This document shows, in pieces, positions 14,916 to 21,906 of a DNA stretch of 22,001 nt. The translations under genes were made by a program, and so were the position numbers. Source of the DNA: an uncultured Clostridia bacterium. Lineage in GTDB: Bacteria > Bacillota > Clostridia > TANB77 > CAG-508. Each line of letters starts with the position of its first letter. Positions within the stretch are counted from its first letter, which is position 1. The stretch is taken from positions 1-22,001 of the forward strand of contig CASAUJ010000026.1 in the NCBI GenBank assembly GCA_949118805.1. Reading direction: 5' to 3'. Under the pieces are notes generated by a model. That model searched no databases, had not been told where the DNA came from, and saw only the letters and a list, made by a program, of their open reading frames with translations.

Positions 14916-16265
14916 TTGTATAAAAAAACAAAAATTTTTATTTTTTCATTCTTATTTTTTATTTCTATTTTATTTTTTCAAGCAACTTGCTTTGCTAAAT
15001 ATATGATAGAAGATATTCAAACAGTAGCTACTCTAGATATCGATGGTGGCAAACCAACTGTTGAAATCTTAGATATCACTTCTACAAATGATTTTTACCC
15101 TTCTCGTGCTAGAAAATGTCATTTAATTTCAGGACATCTAAAAATAACAGAAAGAAATTTAACTCGAAACGACTTAACAATTGAACATTTAAAAATAGTA
15201 GTAGGAAAACGTCCTTATCTTTCGGAAAAAGATATTACTCCTGTTGATTTTAAAAGTTTCTCTCTTGTTTCAGAAACTCCTCTTGAAAAAATCTATGAAT
15301 TTTCTTTCACTAATGTAGAAGGTTTTGGTACTTTAGGATTTATTATTCCAGAAGGAATCCTAGAAGATAAGTATGGCTTTATCAACGAAAGACTGTTACT
15401 TCCTTCTAATCTCGTCATTGATAATACACCACCCCTTGCCCTTTTTGACGAACTACCTAGTTCTGATGGAAAAACGATTGGGCGTATTCGACTTAGTGAA
15501 TCTGTTAAACCAATTGAAGGATGGAAAGAATCTACTTCTGGTTTGGTCATAGAAAAAGAATTTTCTAATCCTATTTCTTATATTTTACCTCTTGAAGACT
15601 ATGCTTCAAACCCTATTGAAGTTTTAATCGATATAAAAAATGCAAATGCTATTTCACTGGAATATGGAACTTACGATGAATTGAGTAAACAGACCCTCGT
15701 TTCCAGTGGAGAAATTACTTCTCCCAATACTATTTCCTCTACCTCACTTGCTAAAACAGAATCTATTTTTTTGAGAGCCGTTGATTCTTCTGGTATTTCT
15801 TTCTTGCAAGGAAAAGTTTATATGCATACTTATTTAAATAATTCTACCTCTTTTTCTTGTTCTTATTCTCATTTACCTTATTATCCTCATTATAATCCTT
15901 CTCCTACTCAATGGTGGAATGTTGGTTCTGATCATACACTTAGTTATTTTGATCGTATTTTTACACAATTTGGTGGTTATGGTTGTAATCATTCTGATGT
16001 CATTCCTTCCCACATTTCTTCTCAATTCTTATATGGAATTTCTAGTTTACAATTCAAACTTAAAAATCTTCCAAACTACTCTGTTGTTTATCAATCTTAC
16101 GTAAAAGATATTGGATGGTTACCTGTTTCTTGTGATGGAGAAGAAAATTTTTATCAGCATGATAAACCCGTTTCTTCTTTTCGTATGAATCTAATTCCTT
16201 CTAGTCAAAAACAGTTCTTAATTGATTTCTGGAATCGAGATATTGGTACTCATTCTATAAATTAA
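14916..16265 (+). CDS. Exported multidomain protein with Ig-like and ChW-like parts
   Basis: This 449-residue protein, the only clear plus-strand gene, starts at TTG 14916 after AAAGGAG. It has a signal peptide (about residues 5-28) ending FAKY, the same A-K-Y run seen after TasA-type signals, then Ig-like beta domains with VEILDITSTND (about 48-58) and VIDNTPP (about 168-174). Residues about 385-430, with YQSYVKDIGWLPVSCDG and a closing FRMNLIP, resemble a clostridial hydrophobic (ChW) repeat. A Tyr/His/Pro/Trp-rich segment (about 315-335) is unusual. I infer a secreted or surface protein functionally linked to the divergent TasA-like operon. Its stop abuts the stop of the next gene with no gap. 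Confidence 0.65.
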   Translation: MYKKTKIFIFSFLFFISILFFQATCFAKYMIEDIQTVATLDIDGGKPTVEILDITSTNDFYPSRARKCHLISGHLKITERNLTRNDLTIEHLKIVVGKRPYLSEKDITPVDFKSFSLVSETPLEKIYEFSFTNVEGFGTLGFIIPEGILEDKYGFINERLLLPSNLVIDNTPPLALFDELPSSDGKTIGRIRLSESVKPIEGWKESTSGLVIEKEFSNPISYILPLEDYASNPIEVLIDIKNANAISLEYGTYDELSKQTLVSSGEITSPNTISSTSLAKTESIFLRAVDSSGISFLQGKVYMHTYLNNSTSFSCSYSHLPYYPHYNPSPTQWWNVGSDHTLSYFDRIFTQFGGYGCNHSDVIPSHISSQFLYGISSLQFKLKNLPNYSVVYQSYVKDIGWLPVSCDGEENFYQHDKPVSSFRMNLIPSSQKQFLIDFWNRDIGTHSIN

Positions 16266-16631
16266 TTATTTCTTATTTACTCCTATAATGCCTCCTAAAA
16301 TTCCAAATATCATACCAACTACAATCATAATTATACTTTGTATTTCCAATCCAAATTTCCAATTTAAAATACTAGAAATCATATAAATTGTAAAAATATA
16401 GATTCCACCAATTAAAGCTCCATTTATGAATCCATTTTTTTTAATTTTAGTATTTCCAATAGAACTCCCTATTAAAATACTAATTGCTGTTACTATAATA
16501 ATAACAGGATTTGTTAAATTTTCATTTACTTGAGTATAAGTTAATACAGTTGCAAAAATTAATAATAAAATAAATGTTGTTAGTAAAGCAATTCCAACTC
16601 CTTTAGCTATATTGGTAATGGTATTTTCCAT
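16266..16631 (-). CDS. TIGR04086 family membrane protein
   Basis: The 121-residue protein has four membrane helices (about 10-32, 42-60, 70-90, 97-116), with GLLTT/IALLTT-type opening, SILIGSSIGNTKIKKNGFINGALIGGIY in the middle (polar loop followed by a Gly-rich helix) and a Gly-rich final helix. This matches the TIGR04086/YrzE-like family, small membrane proteins of Firmicutes with unknown function. In many Clostridia it lies near yajC, secD and secF, consistent with the secDF genes 4 kb away. AAGGAG precedes ATG 16631. It converges directly on the plus-strand gene. Confidence 0.75.
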   Translation of the reverse strand: MENTITNIAKGVGIALLTTFILLLIFATVLTYTQVNENLTNPVIIIVTAISILIGSSIGNTKIKKNGFINGALIGGIYIFTIYMISSILNWKFGLEIQSIIMIVVGMIFGILGGIIGVNKK

Positions 16632-16672
16632 CTTTTTTCTCCTTTTCTTCTTTTTGTTAATTTATATGTAAT

Positions 16673-16717
16673 AAAAAAAGAAATAGAACATTCTTTTTTG
16701 TTTCTATTTCTTTTTTT
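16673..16717 (-). terminator. Terminator hairpin at end of gene relic
   Basis: Arms 16673-16688 and 16702-16717 are perfect 16-bp complements (AAAAAAAGAAATAGAA) around a 13-base loop, with seven T's at the end on either strand. It directly follows the stop codon of the relic at 16716-16865 and so was probably that gene's terminator. Confidence 0.75.
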
Positions 16718-16865
16718 ATAAATTATCAAAATAGGCTTTCAGCTTATCTGTTTCTCTAATATGATATTGCGTATTGCTATGGACTCCTCTCCTAATCATA
16801 AAATCAATTAATCTTTTGTCTATGGTAATATAATATAAACATTGTATCCATCTTCTTTTAATTTT
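16716..16865 (-). pseudogene. C-terminal remnant of an unidentified gene
   Basis: An open stretch of 49 codons ends at the TAA 16716-16718 just before the hairpin. It encodes RRWIQCLYYITIDKRLIDF followed by RRGVHSNTQYHIRETDKLK and ends AYFDNL, a normal-looking C-terminus. An in-frame stop at 16866-16868 interrupts it and no start with a ribosome binding site is seen. It looks like the tail of a decayed gene, perhaps from the same old element as the recombinase remnant. Family not recognised. Confidence 0.35.
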
Positions 16866-16949
16866 TTATATTGTAATTAAATAATTTATATCAAAAGATT
16901 TAAAACCTGTCTATATACAAAAATTCTATGACTCTTTATAAAGAATTAA

Positions 16950-17174
16950 ATGGAATTTCTATATTATCATACCAATATAAGAAAGACTTTAGATACTGCT
17001 AAGAAAAATTACAATTGCTTTTTTTGAGGAATCTAAAAATAATCCATTAGAATTAGTAATATTAATCGCAATTTTTTATGGATTAAGAAGAAGTAAAGTT
17101 TTAGGTTTAAGTGGGCTGCACCTTTAATTCAAGAAATTAAAGATGTTTTTACTGAAACACAAGAAGAAAATTAA
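16950..17174 (+). pseudogene. Decayed tyrosine recombinase (integrase) gene
   Basis: Pieces in different frames line up with phage-type integrases. From 16950 one frame reads FLYYHTNIRKTLDTAKKN, like the core-binding domain helix (HxNIRKALxYAVK). A second frame, about 17000-17130, reads NNPLELVILIAIFYGLRRSK then VLGL, containing the first catalytic Arg in the GLRRSEVLGL motif. After a one-base shift, WAAPLIQEIKDVFTETQEEN and a stop follow. The His-x-x-Arg and Tyr parts are missing. It sits 70 bases from the 3' end of tRNA-Gln, a classic integration site. The 612-base gap 16632-17243 otherwise holds only the gene tail and terminator listed. Confidence 0.7.
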
Positions 17175-17243
17175 AAACAATAAAAAATTATCATATTTAA
17201 ACCCATTTGTCGAAAATAAGTTTAGTTAGATAATTCTTTAAAT

Positions 17244-17318
17244 TGGCTGGGCTGGCTAGATTCGAACTAGCGCATGCCAGAGTCAAAGTCTGGTGCCTTA
17301 CCGCTTGGCTACAGCCCA
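17244..17318 (-). tRNA. tRNA-Gln (anticodon TTG)
   Basis: The minus strand gives a full cloverleaf: acceptor TGGGCTG/CAGCCCA, D-arm with AGCGGTAAGGC, anticodon stem CCAGA/TCTGG with loop CTTTGAC (anticodon TTG), T-arm with GTTCGAATC, and an encoded CCA end (17244-17246). It lies 10 bases from tRNA-His and is transcribed with it. Confidence 0.95.
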
Positions 17319-17328
17319 ATATATTAAA

Positions 17329-17406
17329 TGGGGTGGAAGATGGGACTCGAACCCACGGTCTCCAGTGCCACAAACTGGCGCGTTAACCAACTACGCTACA
17401 TCCACC
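17329..17406 (-). tRNA. tRNA-His (anticodon GTG)
   Basis: The minus strand folds with acceptor GTGGATG/CTTCCAC, D-arm GCG-TAGTTGGTTAA-CGC, anticodon stem CCAGT/ACTGG with loop TTGTGGC (anticodon GTG), T-loop TTCGAGT and encoded CCA. An extra 5' G (17406) opposite C73 is the expected histidine identity G-1. Acceptor pair 6:67 is a T-T mismatch. Confidence 0.95.
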
Positions 17407-17451
17407 ATCATCACGTGTTACTACCGCACCTGTGCAATTAACACATTATTT

Positions 17452-17481
17452 ATTTTACCCTATCTCTACCCCATTTGTCAA
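17452..17481 (-). promoter_or_regulatory. Promoter for the tRNA-His/tRNA-Gln unit
   Basis: Minus-strand TTGACA (17476-17481), an 18-base spacer and TAAAAT (17452-17457), about 46 bases before tRNA-His. Confidence 0.7.
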
Positions 17482-17513
17482 CCATTTTTCTATAATTTTT
17501 TCTAGATTTAAAG

Positions 17514-17545
17514 ATAACTTTTAAATTATAATATTTAAAAGTTAT
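17514..17545. terminator. Hairpin after cyclophilin gene
   Basis: Arms 17514-17525 and 17534-17545 are perfect 12-bp complements (ATAACTTTTAAA) with an 8-base loop, 9 bases after the stop codon at 17555. The minus-strand T-run is weak (AAATCTAGAAAAAATT), so termination is likely but may be leaky. Confidence 0.55.
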
Positions 17546-17554
17546 TTATTTCTA

Positions 17555-18343
17555 TTATTGTACAAATGAATTTGGATCAATTCCATATTGTTTATACATC
17601 CATGTCATATAATCAAATGGTTCTAATGTTTGTGGCAATCCATAATCTTCACCATAAGTTTCTACTGATAAAGTTAAAATTTTAGGAGGATTAACTGGCG
17701 TGCTAACTTCTGCATTTTCTTCTTCCTGTGAATCCTCTGCTACTTTTACTTCTACTTCTTCTATTTTATGCACAATATCTAACCCTTCAATCACTTTACC
17801 AAAAGATGTATAATATCCATTTAATGAAGCATTTGCTTTTGTCATAATAAAAAATTGTGTACTTCCAGAATTATAAGATTCTTCTGTTAGAGATGGAGAA
17901 TAAGAAGTATAATCACTTCTTGCCATACCAATAACCCCTTCTTCAAATTTTAATTTGTTTTTGTTCACTCCATTAGCAATAAACTCACCTTTTATGGTAT
18001 AAGCTTTTTCTTCTCCCCCATCTTTTAAATCTGCTATGGTTGCAGAACCTTTTCCAGTTCCTTCTTTATCTCCTCCTTGAATCATAAAATCTTTTACTAC
18101 TCTATGGAAAGTCAATCCATTGTAAAATCCTCTATTAGCAAGCGTTGTAAAATTCGCAACCGTTTCTGGTGCTAACTCTGGATATAGTTCAATTTTTATC
18201 GTTCCAAAATTCTCTACCTCCATTGTTGCTACTGGATTTTTTTCTCCTATTGTTGCTTTTTTATAATAGCCATAACCTAAACCTGCTATTAATACTATTA
18301 CCAAAATTAACGCAATTATCCATATTAAATTTTTTGTTTTCAT
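17555..18343 (-). CDS. Membrane-anchored cyclophilin-type peptidyl-prolyl isomerase
   Basis: The 262-residue protein has an N-terminal membrane helix (about residues 6-26) without a lipobox Cys, so it is probably a signal anchor with the domain outside the membrane. The cyclophilin domain (about 38-225) contains TIKIELYPELAPETVANF, GFYNGLTFHRVVKDFMIQGGD (catalytic FHR with FMIQGGD), GSTQFFIMT and FGKVIEGLDIV. It speeds cis-trans isomerisation of Xaa-Pro bonds during folding of exported proteins. An acidic insert (EDSQEEENAE, about 204-213) and a C-terminal tail ending GIDPNSFVQ extend it. GGGAG precedes ATG 18343. It follows disA by 63 bases, so a shared transcript is possible. Confidence 0.9.
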   Translation of the reverse strand: MKTKNLIWIIALILVIVLIAGLGYGYYKKATIGEKNPVATMEVENFGTIKIELYPELAPETVANFTTLANRGFYNGLTFHRVVKDFMIQGGDKEGTGKGSATIADLKDGGEEKAYTIKGEFIANGVNKNKLKFEEGVIGMARSDYTSYSPSLTEESYNSGSTQFFIMTKANASLNGYYTSFGKVIEGLDIVHKIEEVEVKVAEDSQEEENAEVSTPVNPPKILTLSVETYGEDYGLPQTLEPFDYMTWMYKQYGIDPNSFVQ

Positions 18344-18406
18344 TTTCTCTTTCTCCCTTTCTATTCTTTTCTCTATTTTCTTCCTCTGTTGTGTCCTTCC
18401 AAAATG

Positions 18407-19474
18407 TTAAAATCCAAATTGATCTTGCATTCTTTTTAAAGATTGCTTAATGGCTCTTGCTCTTACTTCGCCAATCCCATCAACTTCATCTAAACTTTCA
18501 ATATCAGCTTCCAATATATATTGAAAAGATTTAAAAGAATGAATCAAATTTTCTACAATATTAGCTGGCATTCTTGGTATTTTATTTAAAATACGATATC
18601 CCTTTGTATACACTCCCACTTCATCATAATTATCAAAATTCTCATATCCTAATAACTTAGCAATTATATTTTCATTCGATAATTCTTCATATTGCAATTC
18701 TCTTAATTTCTCAAGTACTTTTTCAGGTGTTTGTTTTTTTCTTCCTAATACAATATAGTCTTTTATGATATACAGTTCTTCACTCTCTAATCCTCCAATT
18801 AATTCTTCCAACTGCATTTCTACTAATCGTCCATCACTCCCTAATTCATAAATTTGTCGTTGAATTTCTTCTGCAATTCTCATTACCATTTCCGCCCTTT
18901 GGAGTGCTATAATTACATTTTCCAATGTTACCATATCATTAAATACATATTCGTTTAATAAATTTAATTTATTATCAAATACTTTTTTATATTTTTCTAA
19001 TGTCTGTATTGCCTGATTTGCTTTATTTAATACTATTTCTGCATCTTCTAAAACATATCGATCATTCCCCTTAAACAAGGTTATAATATTTCTTCTTTGT
19101 GAAATACTAATCACCAATTCTCCTGTTTGTTTCGCTATTCTTTCTGCCGTCCTATGTCTTGTTCCTGTTTCTAATGTAACAATCTCTCTTGCTGGTATCA
19201 ATTGAGCATTTGCATATAAGATCTTTTTAAAATCACCACTTAGTACAATGGCTCCATCCATTTTTGCTAGTTCATATAGTTTTGATGAAGTATATTCTTC
19301 ATTAATAATAAATCCTCCATCTACTACTTCTTTTAAAATTTCACTATTATCTGTCATTAACAATAGTGCTCCTGTTTTTGCTCTTAATATATTTTCTAAT
19401 CCATTGCGAATGGGGGTACCTGGAGCAATTAATTTTAAAATTTCCGTAATATTGTCTTCTTTTCTTTTTCCCAA
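18407..19474 (-). CDS. disA: DNA integrity scanning protein DisA, diadenylate cyclase
   Basis: DisA makes cyclic di-AMP from two ATP and slides on DNA, pausing and stopping synthesis at recombination intermediates. The 355-residue protein has the N-terminal DAC domain with MDGAIVLSGD (DGA motif, about residue 72) and GTRHRTAERIAKQTG (RHR motif, about 103-117), a central helical domain, and a C-terminal helix-hairpin-helix (LDEVDGIGEVRARAIKQSL, about 328-346) for branched DNA. The start is TTG 19474, following GGGAG. It lies 23 bases after the radA stop; radA-disA is a conserved pair in Firmicutes, and RadA is a known functional partner. Confidence 0.97.
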   Translation of the reverse strand: MGKRKEDNITEILKLIAPGTPIRNGLENILRAKTGALLLMTDNSEILKEVVDGGFIINEEYTSSKLYELAKMDGAIVLSGDFKKILYANAQLIPAREIVTLETGTRHRTAERIAKQTGELVISISQRRNIITLFKGNDRYVLEDAEIVLNKANQAIQTLEKYKKVFDNKLNLLNEYVFNDMVTLENVIIALQRAEMVMRIAEEIQRQIYELGSDGRLVEMQLEELIGGLESEELYIIKDYIVLGRKKQTPEKVLEKLRELQYEELSNENIIAKLLGYENFDNYDEVGVYTKGYRILNKIPRMPANIVENLIHSFKSFQYILEADIESLDEVDGIGEVRARAIKQSLKRMQDQFGF

Positions 19475-19497
19475 CTGTTTTCTCCCTTCTGCCCTTA

Positions 19498-20859
19498 TTA
19501 TCCTAACACTTTTTTGATTGCTTCGTTTACATTTCTGACACCTATTATATCTAATTTATAATTTTCTTTCAAGTCTTTTTTATTACTTTCTGGAATAATA
19601 CATTTTTTAAATCCTAATCGCTCTGCTTCTTTTAATCTTTTTTCAATTACATTAATTCTTCTCACTTCACCTGTTAACCCTACTTCTCCTATGATTACCA
19701 TGTCTTTTGGAATTGGATCATTTTTAAAACTAGAAATAGTTGCCATAACAATACCTAAATCAATTGATGGCTCATTAATCCTTAATCCCCCAACCACATT
19801 TAGATATACATCTTGTGAACCAAGCATTACTCCTGCTTTTTTTTCCAAAACAGCAATCAATAATGCCAATCGATTAAAATCAATTCCATTTGCAGTCCTT
19901 TTTGGATATCCAAAAATAGTTTGTGAAGTTAATGCCTGCAATTCTACCAAAATAGGTCTTGTTCCTTCCATACTCGAAACAATACAAGAGCCAGAAGGAT
20001 TATCCTCTCTTTCTGAAATTAATACTTCTGATGGATTTGTAATTTCACACATTCCCTCTTCTTTCATCTCAAACATTCCAATTTCATTAGTGGAACCAAA
20101 TCGATTTTTCACTCCTCTTAAAATTCGATAAGAAAAATATCTTTCTCCTTCTAAATATAAAACCGTATCTACCATATGCTCTAATACACGTGGTCCAGCT
20201 ATATTTCCTTCTTTTGTAACATGTCCAATAATAATTGTTGTAATAGCCTTTGATTTACACACTCTCATTACCTGAGAAGTAATTTCTCGTACTTGGCTTA
20301 CACTACCCGCAGCTGCTGATAAATCTTCTGAATACATCGTCTGAATAGAGTCAATAATCACTAACTTAGGATTCATCTCTATAATTGCTTGATTTACCAA
20401 ATCAATATCTGTTTCTCCTAAAAATAAAATATCTTCATTTTTAATATTTAGTCGATCTGCCCTCATTTTTATTTGTTCTGCTGATTCTTCTCCTGAAACA
20501 TATAAAACCTTTCCTTCCCCTTTTACTTTATCACAAATTTGTAAAATTAGGGTTGACTTCCCAATTCCAGGCTCTCCTCCCAATAAAACTAAAGATCCCT
20601 TTACCAATCCTCCACCTAATACATTATCTAATTCTGCAAATCCTGTTGCCGTTCTTATTGTCTCTTTCGCTTCATAAGAACTTAATTTTTGAGGCAAACT
20701 ACTTTTTAAATCATTTCTTTTCAAATTAGAATTTTTACTGTCCACTACCTTTTGTTCAAAAAAACTATTCCAACTATTACAAGCTGGACACTTACCTAGC
20801 CATTTTGCAGATTCATTTCCACACTCATTACAAACAAAAACAGTTTTACTCTTTGCCAT
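19498..20859 (-). CDS. radA: DNA repair protein RadA (Sms)
   Basis: RadA is a RecA-like motor that helps branch migration in recombination. From ATG 20859 it is 453 residues starting MAKSKTVFVCNECG, the family-typical opening, with the C4 zinc finger (CNECG...CPACNSW), Walker A GGEPGIGKST (about 95-104), the KNRFGS motif (about 250) and the C-terminal Lon-like domain. An upstream in-frame GTG at 20886 would add nine residues encoded by the REP element. Neither start has a good ribosome binding site: AAAGGAAA is 17 bases from the ATG. This suggests the REP replaced the native leader. Followed by disA after 23 bases. Confidence 0.95.
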   Translation of the reverse strand: MAKSKTVFVCNECGNESAKWLGKCPACNSWNSFFEQKVVDSKNSNLKRNDLKSSLPQKLSSYEAKETIRTATGFAELDNVLGGGLVKGSLVLLGGEPGIGKSTLILQICDKVKGEGKVLYVSGEESAEQIKMRADRLNIKNEDILFLGETDIDLVNQAIIEMNPKLVIIDSIQTMYSEDLSAAAGSVSQVREITSQVMRVCKSKAITTIIIGHVTKEGNIAGPRVLEHMVDTVLYLEGERYFSYRILRGVKNRFGSTNEIGMFEMKEEGMCEITNPSEVLISEREDNPSGSCIVSSMEGTRPILVELQALTSQTIFGYPKRTANGIDFNRLALLIAVLEKKAGVMLGSQDVYLNVVGGLRINEPSIDLGIVMATISSFKNDPIPKDMVIIGEVGLTGEVRRINVIEKRLKEAERLGFKKCIIPESNKKDLKENYKLDIIGVRNVNEAIKKVLG

Positions 20860-20888
20860 GTGCAATGGGGACGTTTCCTTTTTCACAT
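20858..20888 (-). repeat. 31-bp REP element, radA-proximal copy
   Basis: On the minus strand it reads ATGTGAAAAAGGAAACGTCC and ends CCATTGCACAT. It matches the copy at 21876-21906 at 28 of 31 positions, in opposite orientation. The ends form an imperfect hairpin (7 of 8 pairs). It contains the GGGGACGTTTCC core related to the pair at 4124-4233. It overlaps the first two bases of the radA ATG codon. Confidence 0.85.
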
Positions 20889-20973
20889 TTCATTTCAAAA
20901 AATTTTAAGTAGTATCCTATTAATACTATCTTCCTTATTTCTATCTCTAGGAGAATCCCCTTCCTCCCTTCTT

Positions 20974-21744
20974 CTATTTCATTGCCACTTCTACCATTCG
21001 TTTTGTTAATCCTGTCACTCGTGCAATTTGCAAATTTGAAATCCCTTGCCTATTTTTCAATTTTTTTACACATTGATTTCTCTTTTCTATATCATATTTA
21101 GCTATTTCCTGAATATTTTCCAATTTTAAAATTTCTTTTATATAATCTTTTGCTTGCTCATCATTTAATTTCTCTATCATTTCATATTCAACAAAATCCT
21201 CTATCTTATTTTGATTTATTTTATGAAATGCTATAAAATTATCGATTGCTTCTTTTCTATTTCCACCAAATAATTTTAATACTTGTCCACTTTCTATTAT
21301 CTTTTCTTTTCCTATATATTCTTGATAACTACTCCATTGATATTCCTTTGTTTTTGCCATTTCACTTTTCTCTGGATTTTGATGAATATAACGACATACT
21401 GTTTTTAAGTAACTTTCTGTTTCCACATTTTTACTCAAAAATCTATTCTGAAATAAATGCCCTACTCTCTCGGTTTTCTTGTTCCAATAAGATGAATAAC
21501 TAATCATTAAACTTTGCAATAACTTTGAAAGTTGATCCATTTTATCATATAAAACAAGATGTACATGATTCGTCATTAAACAATATGTATACAGTTCATA
21601 TTGATATTTTCCTTTGGTTCTTTTAATCTCTTTTATAAATTTATAATAGTCATAATTTTCCAAAAATATATCTTGTTTCGCATTTCCTCTCAAAATGACA
21701 TGATATACTTTTGTACTGCTTTTTTGTCTTGCCTTTCGGGGCAT
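20974..21744 (-). CDS. REP-associated tyrosine transposase (RAYT), Y1/HUH family
   Basis: From ATG 21744, with AGGTGAT as ribosome binding site, the protein is 256 residues beginning MPRKARQKSSTKVYHVILRG, the common opening of this family (a longer reading to 21759 includes the ribosome binding site and is unlikely). The HUH metal site is NHVHLVL (about residues 59-65), and the catalytic Tyr is probably in SYSSYWNKK (about 85-93), before GHLFQNRF. The last 40 residues (NRQGISNLQIARVTGLTKRM) look like a DnaA-type helix-turn-helix, frequent in RAYTs of Firmicutes. These enzymes nick and rejoin single-stranded REP hairpins. Intact, not fragmented. Confidence 0.9.
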   Translation of the reverse strand: MPRKARQKSSTKVYHVILRGNAKQDIFLENYDYYKFIKEIKRTKGKYQYELYTYCLMTNHVHLVLYDKMDQLSKLLQSLMISYSSYWNKKTERVGHLFQNRFLSKNVETESYLKTVCRYIHQNPEKSEMAKTKEYQWSSYQEYIGKEKIIESGQVLKLFGGNRKEAIDNFIAFHKINQNKIEDFVEYEMIEKLNDEQAKDYIKEILKLENIQEIAKYDIEKRNQCVKKLKNRQGISNLQIARVTGLTKRMVEVAMK

Positions 21745-21796
21745 TCTATCACCTCGCATTTTAATTTGTTTCCATGCCCCTCCCTAATTAGAAACA

Positions 21797-21839
21797 AAAA
21801 AAGTATAGCACATTTTTTCATCATTTACTATACTTTTTT
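21797..21839. terminator. Bidirectional terminator upstream of RAYT
   Basis: Arms 21797-21808 (AAAAAAGTATAG) and 21828-21839 are perfect 12-bp complements with a 19-base loop; T-runs end the stem on both strands. It stands between the right REP and the RAYT gene and probably stops transcription from the upstream gene. Confidence 0.75.
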
Positions 21840-21875
21840 CATTATTTACTAAAAATTCACAATTAAAATACACTT

Positions 21876-21906
21876 ATGTGAAAAAAGAAACGTCCCTATT
21901 TCACAT
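21876..21906 (+). repeat. 31-bp REP element, distal copy
   Basis: Starts ATGTGAAAAAAGAAACGTCC and ends CTATTTCACAT on the plus strand. Its terminal 8 bases are perfect inverted repeats, leaving a 15-base loop that contains GAAACGTCCC. Inverted relative to the copy at 20858-20888. Its last base is also the last base of the upstream gene's stop codon. Confidence 0.85.

Larger units (their letters stand above)
20858..21906 (-). mobile_element. REP-bounded RAYT transposase cassette
   Basis: About 1,050 bases bounded by inverted 31-bp REP copies and containing one transposase gene plus a terminator. One REP touches the stop codon of the left-out gene on the right (21906) and the other holds the radA start, so the cassette fills the whole gap between these two genes. 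RAYTs are domesticated IS200/IS605 relatives that are usually single copy, do not move themselves in the usual way and process REP hairpins. Neither target-site duplication nor an empty-site sequence can be judged from this window. Confidence 0.75.

Noticed and set aside
15293..15550. Minus-strand 85-codon frame inside the Ig/ChW-like gene
   Set aside because: It overlaps a well supported signal-peptide gene with promoter and ribosome binding site, and shows no domain of its own.
17293..17505. 70-codon plus-strand frame over the tRNA genes
   Set aside because: It is the antisense of two complete tRNA genes and their promoter.
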